Origin: Gammaproteobacteria bacterium
GTDB lineage: Bacteria > Pseudomonadota > Gammaproteobacteria > Steroidobacterales > Steroidobacteraceae
Assembly: GCA_028293745.1 (NCBI GenBank)
Contig: JAQGOF010000165.1
Coordinates: 1-33,009 of the forward strand
Length of the DNA: 33,009 nucleotides
Direction: 5' to 3'
In this document: one piece after another, positions 9,388 through 16,764 of the stretch
Layout: every line of letters begins with the position of its first letter
How positions within the stretch are numbered: the stretch's first letter is position 1
Position numbers and translations under genes: made by a program
Notes under the pieces: model-generated
What the model was told of the DNA's origin: nothing
Seen by the model: only the letters and a program-made list of their open reading frames with translations
Database searches by the model: none

Positions 9388-9412
9388 GCATCGATACAGC
9401 CACAGCATCGAT
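9388..9412. repeat. Direct octamer repeat GCATCGAT in divergent promoter region
   Basis: GCATCGAT occurs at 9388-9395 and 9405-9412, 17 bp apart, in the region shared by the amidohydrolase and enoyl-CoA hydratase genes; its reverse complement occurs at 8211-8218 upstream of the synthetase. Such spacing suits a dimeric or side-by-side DNA-binding regulator, but no known operator is recognised. Confidence 0.3.
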
Positions 9413-9457
9413 CCGATAGCATCATTTTATTGGACGGGATGGCGATCCGCGTGTGAC

Positions 9458-10261
9458 ATGCCAAGTCAAATGCAAGCGGATCATCTGAGTGAAGCAGTAA
9501 TTTTCAGCTTGGTAGCGTCGCACGTTGCTCTGGTGACAATCGACCGCGAGCCGGCGCGCAACGCAGTGAATGCAGCGGTAACGCAGGGCATCAAGAGAGC
9601 CATACGCCTGACGGACTCAATGCCTGATGTCTGGACGGTAGTCCTGACGGGCAGCGGGACACGGGCGTTTTGTGCCGGCGCCGACTTGAAAGAAGTATCG
9701 GCGGGCGGCTTGAGGCAGCTCATCACCAACGACGGTGGGTTTGCCGGATTCGTGCACGCCCGGCGCACGAAGCCGTGGATCGCTGCTGTGAACGGCCCTG
9801 CGGTCGCGGGGGGCTTTGAGATTGCCCTGGCTTGCGATCTGATCGTGGCCGCCGAAGGCACTCAGTTTGCGTTGCCGGAGGTAAAGCGCGGACTCATTGC
9901 CGCTGCCGGCGGACTGTATCGCTTACCCCGGGTTATCCCCAAACAACTCGCAATGGAGCTGATCGCGACCGGCAACATGATCTCGGCCGCCCGTCTGCAT
10001 AGCCTCGGCGCCGTCAACCGCCTCACAGCGCCGGGTGCCGCCGTCACTGGCGCAATACAACTCGCCGAAGAGATATGCGCAAATGCACCGATGGCAGTTC
10101 GAGAGAGCCTCGCGATTTCCAGGGAGGCCTTGGATCTTTCGGACGATGAATTGCGACAGCTGAGTGACCAAGCCCAGGAGCGTGTAATGAAGACTGCGGA
10201 TTTCCGGGAAGGTCCGCTCGCGTTCATCGAGAAGCGTTCGCCGCGCTGGCAGGCGAGCTGA
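9458..10261 (+). CDS. Enoyl-CoA hydratase/isomerase (crotonase family)
   Basis: Crotonase-fold protein of 267 residues from the ATG at 9458 (a second ATG at 9470 is possible; neither has a strong ribosome-binding site, and the frame open further upstream lies over the divergent gene). It hydrates or isomerises an enoyl-CoA. The oxyanion-hole segments are FCAGADLKE (residues 71-79) and GPAVAGGFEIALACDL (113-128). Both hydratase glutamates are present: Glu121 in GGFE and Glu141 in LPEVKRG. Divergent from the amidohydrolase; converges on a crotonase remnant, whose N-terminus resembles its own (NAVNAAV in both). Confidence 0.92.
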   Translation: MPSQMQADHLSEAVIFSLVASHVALVTIDREPARNAVNAAVTQGIKRAIRLTDSMPDVWTVVLTGSGTRAFCAGADLKEVSAGGLRQLITNDGGFAGFVHARRTKPWIAAVNGPAVAGGFEIALACDLIVAAEGTQFALPEVKRGLIAAAGGLYRLPRVIPKQLAMELIATGNMISAARLHSLGAVNRLTAPGAAVTGAIQLAEEICANAPMAVRESLAISREALDLSDDELRQLSDQAQERVMKTADFREGPLAFIEKRSPRWQAS

Positions 10262-10265
10262 AGCT

Positions 10266-10481
10266 TTAGAACCCCCGACCAACACCCTTCTTCCCCACGG
10301 CTCGCAGGCGCTCGAGTGCCGCGGTCGCGGGGGCGGCCTCCGTGGAACGAACGATGCTCTCGAGTTCGACCGCCACGGCGGCATTCACGGCGTTACGGCT
10401 CTCCGGGCGGCGCAAGGTGACCAACGCGACGTGCGGTGCAGGCATCTCGAGGGTGACCACGCCCGCTGGCACTTCGCTCAT
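10266..10481 (-). pseudogene. Crotonase-family remnant with internal deletion
   Basis: A 71-residue frame whose ATG overlaps the SDR stop (ATGA at 10478-10481), so it sits as the last gene of that transcript. Residues 1-47 are a normal crotonase N-terminus (VALVTLRRPESRNAVNAAVA), but the oxyanion-hole and glutamate segments are missing. It continues into ALERLRAVGKKGVGRGF and stops; that tail resembles the end of 3-hydroxyacyl-CoA dehydrogenase C-terminal domains (GxxGxGF-Y). It therefore looks like the fused ends of a crotonase or a multifunctional FadB/FadJ-like enzyme after a large in-frame deletion. No activity is expected. The tail assignment is by eye and tentative. Confidence 0.68.
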
Positions 10482-11260
10482 TGGCGCGCCGTTGTGCCGC
10501 CGTCGACCACGAGCACCGTGCCATTGCAGTACGAGGCCTCGTCGGATGCCAAATATAAGCATCCGTAGGCCATCTCCTCTGGCGTGCCAGGCCGGCGCAT
10601 CGGTGCGAGCCGATCCGCCGTTTCCGGGTCGTCGAACAAACTGATAATGGACGCCACCATCGGGGTGTCGATAAAGCCCGGGGCGAGGCAGTTAGCCCGG
10701 ATGTTGTCCTTGGCATAGGCGACGCAGAGAGAGCGTGTCAGATTGATGATTCCGGCCTTCGCAGCCGTGTACGCGTGCGCGGCCGCCAGCCCCTGGAAGC
10801 CGGAGATGCTCGCAACATTGACGATCGCGCCTCCGCCCTGGGCCTTCATCCTCAGCACGGCGGCACGACAAGCCAGATAGCACGCATCGAGATTGATGCG
10901 CATTACTTCGCGCCACTTCTCCGGCGTCGTATCGGCAACATCGTTCATGGAACCAGGGCTCTTGTCCATCCAGCTGTAACCAACACCCGCCGCATGCACC
11001 AGCATATCAACGCGACCGTAAGTTCGGACTGCAAGCTCGAAGAGTTCTTCTGCGGCGGTATCGGCGGACAAGTCGCGCGCGAGGACAACGCCTTCGCCTC
11101 CATTGCTGCGCACCTGCGCCAACGTTTCGTTCAGATTCGATTGCGTGCGGCTCGCGCCGACGACCCGTGCGCCCTCGGTGGCGAACAACTTCATGCATGC
11201 CCGACCGACTCCGCTGCCGGCCCCAGTGATCACCGCCACCTTGCCGCTGACTCTACCCAT
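10478..11260 (-). CDS. SDR family oxidoreductase
   Basis: Classical SDR of 260 residues with GAGSGVGRA (cofactor), VHAAG (NAG position), Ser in VASISG and YTAAK (Tyr-Lys), ending in TVLVVDGG. A strong ribosome-binding site (AGGGGG) precedes the ATG at 11260. An insertion-like segment SWMDKSPGSMNDVADTT follows the NAG motif. A TTGTAGGACAC sequence about 60 bp upstream nearly matches the palindromic operators before the 12332 operon and the TonB receptor, so this gene may be in the same regulon. It likely acts as an alcohol or 3-hydroxyacyl-CoA dehydrogenase; the downstream crotonase remnant suggests a former beta-oxidation role. Confidence 0.92.
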   Translation of the reverse strand: MGRVSGKVAVITGAGSGVGRACMKLFATEGARVVGASRTQSNLNETLAQVRSNGGEGVVLARDLSADTAAEELFELAVRTYGRVDMLVHAAGVGYSWMDKSPGSMNDVADTTPEKWREVMRINLDACYLACRAAVLRMKAQGGGAIVNVASISGFQGLAAAHAYTAAKAGIINLTRSLCVAYAKDNIRANCLAPGFIDTPMVASIISLFDDPETADRLAPMRRPGTPEEMAYGCLYLASDEASYCNGTVLVVDGGTTARQ

Positions 11261-11319
11261 GCAGAAGCCCCCTCAACCGCTGACGTACGCGCCCGGATCA
11301 GCCAGGCGCGTCCTCCCGA

Positions 11320-11330
11320 GTGTCCTACAA
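11320..11330 (-). promoter_or_regulatory. Putative GntR/FadR-type operator (one mismatch)
   Basis: On the minus strand this reads TTGTAGGACAC, ten of eleven bases identical to the perfect palindrome TTGTAGGACAA at 25020-25030, including the non-palindromic AGG centre. It lies in the 110-bp gap before the SDR gene starting at 11260. One outer base breaks symmetry, so binding would be weaker. Confidence 0.45.
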
Positions 11331-11370
11331 GATCGTCGGATACACAAGGCAGGTACGGTCACCGTGCCAT

Positions 11371-12159
11371 TCACTCCAGCAGGTGTGCGCGCAGCGCACC
11401 AAGCCCGTCGGCGTCAACGCCCAAATCCACCAGGAAGTACTCGTCTACGCTGCCGCGCTGCGATTCAACCGCTTCGAACATTGCTGTGAGATACCTGGCA
11501 TCGGCGTCCATCAGCGGCGACCAGGAACGCCTTGAATCGCGGACCGCGCGCTCGTGGCGAGGGTCAGCTACGAAGGCCGCCTCGATCCGGTTGCGTACCC
11601 GATTCGACAACAAGTAGTCCTCCACGATCGCCTCCCGGGACACGCCGAGCACATCCAGAAGGAGTGCAGCCGCAACCCCGCTGCGATCCTTACCCGCCGA
11701 GCAGTGAAACAGCAGCGGCGTACTGTCCTCAACGAGGCGTGCGAACACGTGAGCGTAGCTGCGCGCCTGGTCGAAGGGGATTTGCCGGTAGGTACGCGTC
11801 ATCAATGCTCGTGTCTCCTCCGGACTGACCAGGCTGACCTCGAGCAGCTGCCGCGAGTCACCGACGCTGTCCATGGCCGGAAGACCCCAACTTTCGATGC
11901 CCGCGACGCCTGCCCAGGTGTTCGGTGCCGCCACTCGCTCGGGACCGGAGCGCAAGTCGCAAATGAACCGGAGCCCCCGAGCAATCAATTTGGCCACGTC
12001 GTCGTCGGTGGCTTGACCCAGTGCCGAGGAACGATAAACGCGGCCCCAGCGGACGCGCCGGTCATCCCGAGTCGGATAGCCACCAAGATCCCGCGCGTTG
12101 TATACGCCGTGGAGCGCGATGTGACGTCGGGGATCGTCTTGCGGTCCGGCGGGTGACAC
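11371..12159 (-). CDS. Protein-tyrosine-phosphatase-like enzyme (Y_phosphatase3 type)
   Basis: Cys-dependent phosphatase related to the PtpB-like tyrosine/serine phosphatases. The active-site loop is HCSAGKDRSG, with nucleophile Cys153 and phosphate-binding Arg159, and the N-terminal family hallmark YNARDLGGYPT is present, so the catalytic machinery is complete. The GTG at 12159 is chosen because AAGG lies nine bases before it; the frame extends to another GTG at 12225 but the added residues are Arg-rich and unlike the family. It is divergent from the dikinase-carboxylase operon and shares its 172-bp promoter region. Besides protein phosphatase activity, an aryl phosphate made by that operon is an attractive substrate (inference). 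Confidence 0.88.
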   Translation of the reverse strand: MSPAGPQDDPRRHIALHGVYNARDLGGYPTRDDRRVRWGRVYRSSALGQATDDDVAKLIARGLRFICDLRSGPERVAAPNTWAGVAGIESWGLPAMDSVGDSRQLLEVSLVSPEETRALMTRTYRQIPFDQARSYAHVFARLVEDSTPLLFHCSAGKDRSGVAAALLLDVLGVSREAIVEDYLLSNRVRNRIEAAFVADPRHERAVRDSRRSWSPLMDADARYLTAMFEAVESQRGSVDEYFLVDLGVDADGLGALRAHLLE

Positions 12160-12252
12160 TTGTGAACGCCTTGATCGAAAAGAGCAGATTGCGGCAGGCC
12201 GCTGCGAGCGGGACCCTGCCGCCACTGTAACTGACGCCCGGGGCGGATGCCA

Positions 12253-12267
12253 GATTGTGCTACAATC
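12253..12267. promoter_or_regulatory. Palindromic operator upstream of dikinase-carboxylase operon
   Basis: GATTGTGCTACAATC is a perfect six-base-arm palindrome with core TTGT-GCT-ACAA, matching the TNGTNNNACNA pattern bound by FadR-subfamily GntR regulators. It contains TACAAT (12261-12266), a good -10 hexamer toward the operon, though no -35 fits. A wider CTTGT (12267-12271)/ACAAG (12284-12288) repeat follows directly. It lies 65 bp before the first operon start and also in the phosphatase promoter region. Confidence 0.65.
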
Positions 12268-12331
12268 TTGTACTAAATAGTTGACAAGCGAAGCCCATGC
12301 GGGCCACGCTTGCGGCGGCAGAGGGGGTGCG

Positions 12332-13075
12332 ATGAAGAAGCTCTACGTGGATGAGGACCGCTACGGTGCGACACCTGCGAATCTGCTGGTTGAGACAGTA
12401 CGCAACGCGGTGACCGAGCTGGCGCGGCGGCGGTTTGACGCAAGCGCCGTTGACTGGCCGCAGTTCGTATTCGGCGTTAGCGACCAGCTCATCACCTCAC
12501 AGGATTTCGCGGATATCGAGCGACGGATCCTCGACACGGGATACCGATTTGGCTGGTCCGCAGTCATATCGCAGCGTGAGCGGCCGGACATCTACGGCGG
12601 TGCGGACGAGCTCAGCGCGGATCCCGCTGGCTTCAGCTTCGAACATCCGGAAGCGGCGACCGGTGAGCCCGATTCCAACGGTCGCGCGCAATGTGGCTTC
12701 GGCGAAAACGTGGTCCGACGCCCGGCGAACGCCGTGGGCGTGGCGCGCTACGTTCGCTCGAGCGATCGGGTGATCGAATACATGAAGAGCGGTGTGCCCG
12801 CAGGGACTATCGCGATCATTGACGACAGCGGTGGCACGTTGACCGCTCCAATTCTCGAGCATTTCGCTGGAATCGTGTGTGCGGGAGGCACTGTGCGCTC
12901 ACACCTCGGCATCCTCGCCCGGGAATATGGAATCCCTTGCCTGATGAACGCGCGGATTCGGGGTATTCGTGACGGCGATCGCGTTGAGATCGAGACCAGT
13001 GCGGCAGCGATGGCCGCGGAAGCCTACTTCGGCGGCGAAGCGAAGCTCGCCCGGGTCTGGAAGGTCGTGAGATGA
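12332..13075 (+). CDS. Free-standing PEP-utiliser mobile (phosphohistidine swivel) domain protein
   Basis: A 247-residue protein whose C-terminal half (about 150-247) is the swivelling phosphohistidine domain of PEP synthase/PPDK-type enzymes: AGTIAIIDDSGG, then GIVCAGGTVRSHLGILARE with catalytic His191 and GIPCLMNA. The first 140 residues are not recognised. In the family this domain ferries phosphate from an ATP-grasp module to the acceptor. The ATG at 12332 follows AGGGGG; a frame open to 12281 is ignored. It is the first gene of the operon; its ATP-grasp partner is probably the protein at 16765. Phenylphosphate synthase and the Hpe/Acv ketone phosphotransferases are likewise split, which supports a role in phosphorylating a phenol or ketone. 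Confidence 0.85.
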   Translation: MKKLYVDEDRYGATPANLLVETVRNAVTELARRRFDASAVDWPQFVFGVSDQLITSQDFADIERRILDTGYRFGWSAVISQRERPDIYGGADELSADPAGFSFEHPEAATGEPDSNGRAQCGFGENVVRRPANAVGVARYVRSSDRVIEYMKSGVPAGTIAIIDDSGGTLTAPILEHFAGIVCAGGTVRSHLGILAREYGIPCLMNARIRGIRDGDRVEIETSAAAMAAEAYFGGEAKLARVWKVVR

Positions 13076-13103
13076 GCCGGTGGGCTCTACGGGCAACAAT
13101 GCG

Positions 13104-14639
13104 ATGAGTCATTCAGGCATTTCTTACCCGCAGCTGCTCGAGACGAACAATCTCATGCAGAACTGCGGCGATGAGACTTTCTGGCTGTGTCTGACCCGGA
13201 CCGTTCAAGGATCGAAACTTTTCCCGGTGTCGCCTTACATCCTGCTTTCCTATCTCAACGCGTTTTATCGCTACCCCTCCCTGCTGCGCAAGATCGAAGC
13301 CCGGCTGCCTGCCGAGCAGATCGCCGACCGCGCGCGGAACATGGGCATGAAAATCCAGAACTCGGCCCTGGGATGGGCGTTGCCGAATTTCTACCTGCTC
13401 GGGCGCGAACTGCTGCTGTCCCTCGGCATGCTGCGGCCACAGGACGCGCTCGAGGACGTCATCTTCGTCATGGACTTCTGGAAGCGGTACATGCTCTCGT
13501 GGCACCGGAACGACGGCCACATCACCAACCGGGAATTCGGACACCGCGCACAGATACTCCCCGACCGCCGGCTCGAGGTCTTTCACCGCGACCTGTATGA
13601 ATGCGTGCCTGGCGATTCCCTGCATACAGCAGCGCACGCGTTCCTGGCGATGGCATCGCAGTACGGCTTCCTGACATCATGCGAGAGCCGCATCAGCCTT
13701 ACGAACTCCGGGCCCTACAGGCTGGATGATCATCACGAGCTCATCGTGCGGGACTTCATGGATCTCGCGGAATGTTCCCTGCCCTGGCTCGACGGCATCG
13801 CCGCGGACGTTCCCTACAATTACCTGACAGTGCCAATGTCGGTCCGCGACTGCCATTTCACCATCGTCGATGATTGGGGCAGTTTCGAATCGAAGCCGGA
13901 TTTTACGGCGGAGCACCTGGCTGGCGTCGGCCTCTACACCTCCGATGCGTTGACCGAAGGTTACATGCCTGTCGGCATGGCCTCACGTGACCAACTCATC
14001 GCCACTCTGCACTCCCTGCACGGTGTGCTCAAGGAAGCCACGAACAAGTTGTGGCTGAGAATCGCCGGTTGGACGCGCGACCAGATGGTCGACGCCGGGG
14101 CCCTGGTGTACTACAACATCATCAAGGATCTCGCCCACGTCGCGGGGGTGTTCGAGGTCGACGACTGGCTGACGATCGATCGCCGCGCCGCCCGCTTTCG
14201 GCCGCTGCTGAATGATGAGTTCGCCGGCCAGATGTTAGGATCCCTGGTTGCCGGCCTTGATTTACCGAATCACCAGCAGTCCCCCTACGTGATGATGCAA
14301 CATTCCGATCGGCCGGCGCGCACTTACACGCCACTGCCTTACTCGGTGCTCAGCGGTGAGGAGTACGTGCCGAGCTGCGGTCCCATTCAGCCCGGTAGCT
14401 CCCACCTCGACCCCAAAGTGGATCGCTACCGCACATCGGCCGGCACACTCACCCTCGACGAATACAATCGTCGCGCTCGTGACTTCACGCCGGCTCTGTG
14501 CACCGACAAGTACCGCTTCCTCTGCGAGACGTGGGTCAAGTACAACCACCACACGGCGCTCGCGAACGAGCTCTATGAGCTCGAGCAGCGCGAATCGCGA
14601 ACGCTCCGTGGCCGCGGAACCGGGAATCGGCCCCGCTGA
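13104..14639 (+). CDS. Unrecognised 511-residue protein of the dikinase operon
   Basis: No family is recognised. The protein is soluble (no signal peptide or clear membrane segments), rich in aromatic residues and His, with blocks such as NSALGWALPNFYLLGRELLL, WHRNDGHITNREFGHR and LTVPMSVRDCHFTIVDDWG, and a Pro/Ser-rich stretch near 430-460. The ATG at 13104 is preferred; a GTG at 13080 would add eight residues. It follows the swivel-domain gene after 28 bp and precedes the CoA ligase by 35 bp, so it is co-expressed with the phosphotransfer machinery. Since the ATP-grasp and phosphohistidine modules are encoded elsewhere in the operon and the pyruvate barrel is absent, this protein may hold the acceptor site; that is inference. 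Confidence 0.8.
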   Translation: MSHSGISYPQLLETNNLMQNCGDETFWLCLTRTVQGSKLFPVSPYILLSYLNAFYRYPSLLRKIEARLPAEQIADRARNMGMKIQNSALGWALPNFYLLGRELLLSLGMLRPQDALEDVIFVMDFWKRYMLSWHRNDGHITNREFGHRAQILPDRRLEVFHRDLYECVPGDSLHTAAHAFLAMASQYGFLTSCESRISLTNSGPYRLDDHHELIVRDFMDLAECSLPWLDGIAADVPYNYLTVPMSVRDCHFTIVDDWGSFESKPDFTAEHLAGVGLYTSDALTEGYMPVGMASRDQLIATLHSLHGVLKEATNKLWLRIAGWTRDQMVDAGALVYYNIIKDLAHVAGVFEVDDWLTIDRRAARFRPLLNDEFAGQMLGSLVAGLDLPNHQQSPYVMMQHSDRPARTYTPLPYSVLSGEEYVPSCGPIQPGSSHLDPKVDRYRTSAGTLTLDEYNRRARDFTPALCTDKYRFLCETWVKYNHHTALANELYELEQRESRTLRGRGTGNRPR

Positions 14640-14674
14640 GGCCGGGCGCAGCTATCCCAACAATGTAGCTCATC

Positions 14675-16165
14675 ATGCAGATCGGATCTCTCATACGCCG
14701 CTCCGCCCTTCAGTACAAAGACACGCCCTGTTTGGCGGAAGGCGAACGGACGGTCAGCTTTCGGAATTTCGATGCACTGACGGACCGTCTTGGCAATGCA
14801 CTCCTGGCCAGTGGCCTCGAGGTCGGCGACCGCGTCGGCGTACTGCTCCCGAACGGCATCGACTGTTTGGTTGCCTATTATGCGCTTGCGAAGGCTGGGC
14901 TGGTGCGGGTCTCGCTGAACATCCGCGAGACAGAGAATGATCATAGGTTCAAACTCGAGGACAGCGGCAGCCGCGCCGTGATCCACGGGGGCGTCTGGGG
15001 GCCGCTCGGTGTAGAGCTGACAATTGACCCCGAGCGGATGCGGGAGCTGGTACGTAGAGCCGACGCCCGGCCATGCTGCGTTGACCGCGCGCTCGATGCG
15101 CCGCTGCGGCTCGGATACACGGGCGGCACGACCGGACGGCCGAAGGCTGTAACTCTGACTACGCGCGGCGAACTTGCGGAGCTCTCGGCATTCCTCACGG
15201 ATCTGGTGCCCGACATTAGTTCGACAGACACGTTCTTGCATGCCGCACCCATTGCGCACGCGTCGGGAGCTTTCTTCCTTCCGGCTCTCGTCCGGGGTGC
15301 GCGCTCCGTTGTGATGGAAAAGTTTGACCCTGCGCGCTTCGTGAAACTGGCGGAACGCGAGCGTGCCGGGTTGACGTTCCTCGTCCCAACAATGCTCGCG
15401 ATGATCCTGGAGGAGCCGTCGCTGAAGGACGCCAAACTCAGCTTCCGACGCATCGCCTACGGTGCCTCACCGATCTCGCCGAGCGTGCTACGCCGCGCTG
15501 AGGAGCGCTTCGGGCGCATTTTTGCGCAAACCTACGGACAGGCCGAGAGTCCGATGGTCATCACCTGTCTGCGCCCGGAAGACCACGACCGGCTCGGCTC
15601 GTGCGGCAGACCGTTTACGTGCGTTGAAGCTGCCGTTGTTGACGATGGGGACCAACTTCTGCCACCCGGCGCGACGGGAGAGATCGTTTGCCGCGGTCCG
15701 CAGACGATGGCGTACTACTGGAACCGGCCCGAGGCGACCGCGGAAGTATTCCGCAACGGTTGGCTGCATACTGGGGACATCGGGCGGATGGACGAGGATG
15801 GTTACTTTTACATCCTGGATCGCAAGAACGACATGTTGATCTCAGGCGGCTTCAACGTGTACCCGCGCGAGGTCGAAGACGTCCTTCTAGGGTACGAAGG
15901 CGTCGTAGAGGCCGCCGTTGTGGGGCTCCCGGACGAGAAATGGGGCGACAGTGTGCACGCGGTCATCGCCGGACGAGCGGGTATCGATCCCGCGCAGGTT
16001 CTCGCGTACGCCGCGGGTAAGCTCGCGAGCTACAAACGGCCGAAATCCATTGAGGTCTGGCAAGAGCTGCCCAAAAGCGGAGCCAACAAGATCCTCCGTC
16101 GCCTCATTCGCGACGCGGTTGTAGCGCGCGGGAGCCTGGACCGCTCTCTCCCGGAGGGCCGGTGA
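14675..16165 (+). CDS. AMP-forming CoA ligase of the carboxylase operon
   Basis: ANL-superfamily acid-CoA ligase of 496 residues. Motifs: GYTGGTTGRPKA (residues 148-159, P-loop), YGQAESP (A5), GWLHTGDIGRMDEDG and DRKNDMLISGGFNVYPRE (A7-A8), and ANKILRR with catalytic Lys472, where the usual Gly before Lys is Asn. Its position between the phosphotransfer and carboxylase genes and before a thiolase suggests that it converts the carboxylated beta-keto acid to its CoA thioester for thiolysis. No clear Shine-Dalgarno is seen before the ATG. Stop overlaps the next gene's GTG start by four bases. Substrate assignment is inferred from context only. Confidence 0.93.
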   Translation: MQIGSLIRRSALQYKDTPCLAEGERTVSFRNFDALTDRLGNALLASGLEVGDRVGVLLPNGIDCLVAYYALAKAGLVRVSLNIRETENDHRFKLEDSGSRAVIHGGVWGPLGVELTIDPERMRELVRRADARPCCVDRALDAPLRLGYTGGTTGRPKAVTLTTRGELAELSAFLTDLVPDISSTDTFLHAAPIAHASGAFFLPALVRGARSVVMEKFDPARFVKLAERERAGLTFLVPTMLAMILEEPSLKDAKLSFRRIAYGASPISPSVLRRAEERFGRIFAQTYGQAESPMVITCLRPEDHDRLGSCGRPFTCVEAAVVDDGDQLLPPGATGEIVCRGPQTMAYYWNRPEATAEVFRNGWLHTGDIGRMDEDGYFYILDRKNDMLISGGFNVYPREVEDVLLGYEGVVEAAVVGLPDEKWGDSVHAVIAGRAGIDPAQVLAYAAGKLASYKRPKSIEVWQELPKSGANKILRRLIRDAVVARGSLDRSLPEGR

Positions 16166-16761
16166 GTTTGCACCTCGTTCTGCATGCGCTCGCGGTAAAA
16201 AAGCACGCTGACGTGCTGGCGCTCGCCGAATTCACGAGTCTGACACAGGCCGAGGTGACCCACTTGCTCGCCGGGGCGGCTGCTAGCGGCCGCGTCGTAG
16301 CGGCGCAGGGCAAGTATGTACTCACGCCGCTGGCACGACTGGCACTCGACGGTCAATACACCCGGGAGTACGCGGATCTGCGAGCCAACGCCGCATTTGT
16401 GCAGGCGTACACAAGCTTTGAGCAAATCAACATCCAGCTGAAGTCGCTGATCACGGATTGGCAGACGATCGAGGTCGGCGGGGCGCGCGTGGCGAACGAC
16501 CACTCAGATGCCAGTTACGACATGCGAATCATCGATCGGCTTGGCAACCTGCATGAGCGCGCCCGGAAAATTCTCGCGCAACTCGTAAACGGGCTGCCAC
16601 GATTCGACTACTACCGAAGGAACCTGACCGCGGCACTCGAGAAGGCGGAGGATGGCCGCCCCGAGTGGGTCAGCGATGCGCGACTTCCGAGCTACCACAC
16701 GCTTTGGTTCGAGCTCCACGAGGATTTGCTGCGAATCCTCGGCCGACGCCGCGTGGAGTAG
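16162..16761 (+). CDS. Unrecognised 199-residue protein with winged-helix-like N-terminus
   Basis: No family recognised. Residues 1-65 look like a small winged-helix unit: helices HALAVKKHADVLALAEF and TQAEVTHLLAGAAASGR, then a beta-wing-like GRVVAAQGKYVLTPLARLAL. The rest is predicted helical, with several Arg/Glu-rich stretches (RIIDRLGNLHERARKIL). GTG start overlaps the ligase stop (GTGA) and the stop lies three bases from the dikinase start, so translation is tightly coupled to that enzyme. It could be a local regulator, but the coupling argues for a small structural or adaptor subunit of the dikinase. Both readings are inference. Confidence 0.75.
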   Translation: MSLHLVLHALAVKKHADVLALAEFTSLTQAEVTHLLAGAAASGRVVAAQGKYVLTPLARLALDGQYTREYADLRANAAFVQAYTSFEQINIQLKSLITDWQTIEVGGARVANDHSDASYDMRIIDRLGNLHERARKILAQLVNGLPRFDYYRRNLTAALEKAEDGRPEWVSDARLPSYHTLWFELHEDLLRILGRRRVE

Positions 16762-16764
16762 TGG

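Noticed and set aside
9221..9457. N-terminal extension of the enoyl-CoA hydratase
   Set aside because: It overlaps the divergent amidohydrolase start and has no crotonase similarity; the fold starts after the ATG at 9458.
12281..12331. Possible perfect -35 box TTGACA at 12281-12286 for the operon
   Set aside because: No acceptable -10 hexamer lies 16-18 bp downstream; the TACAAT in the palindrome is a better, though incomplete, candidate.
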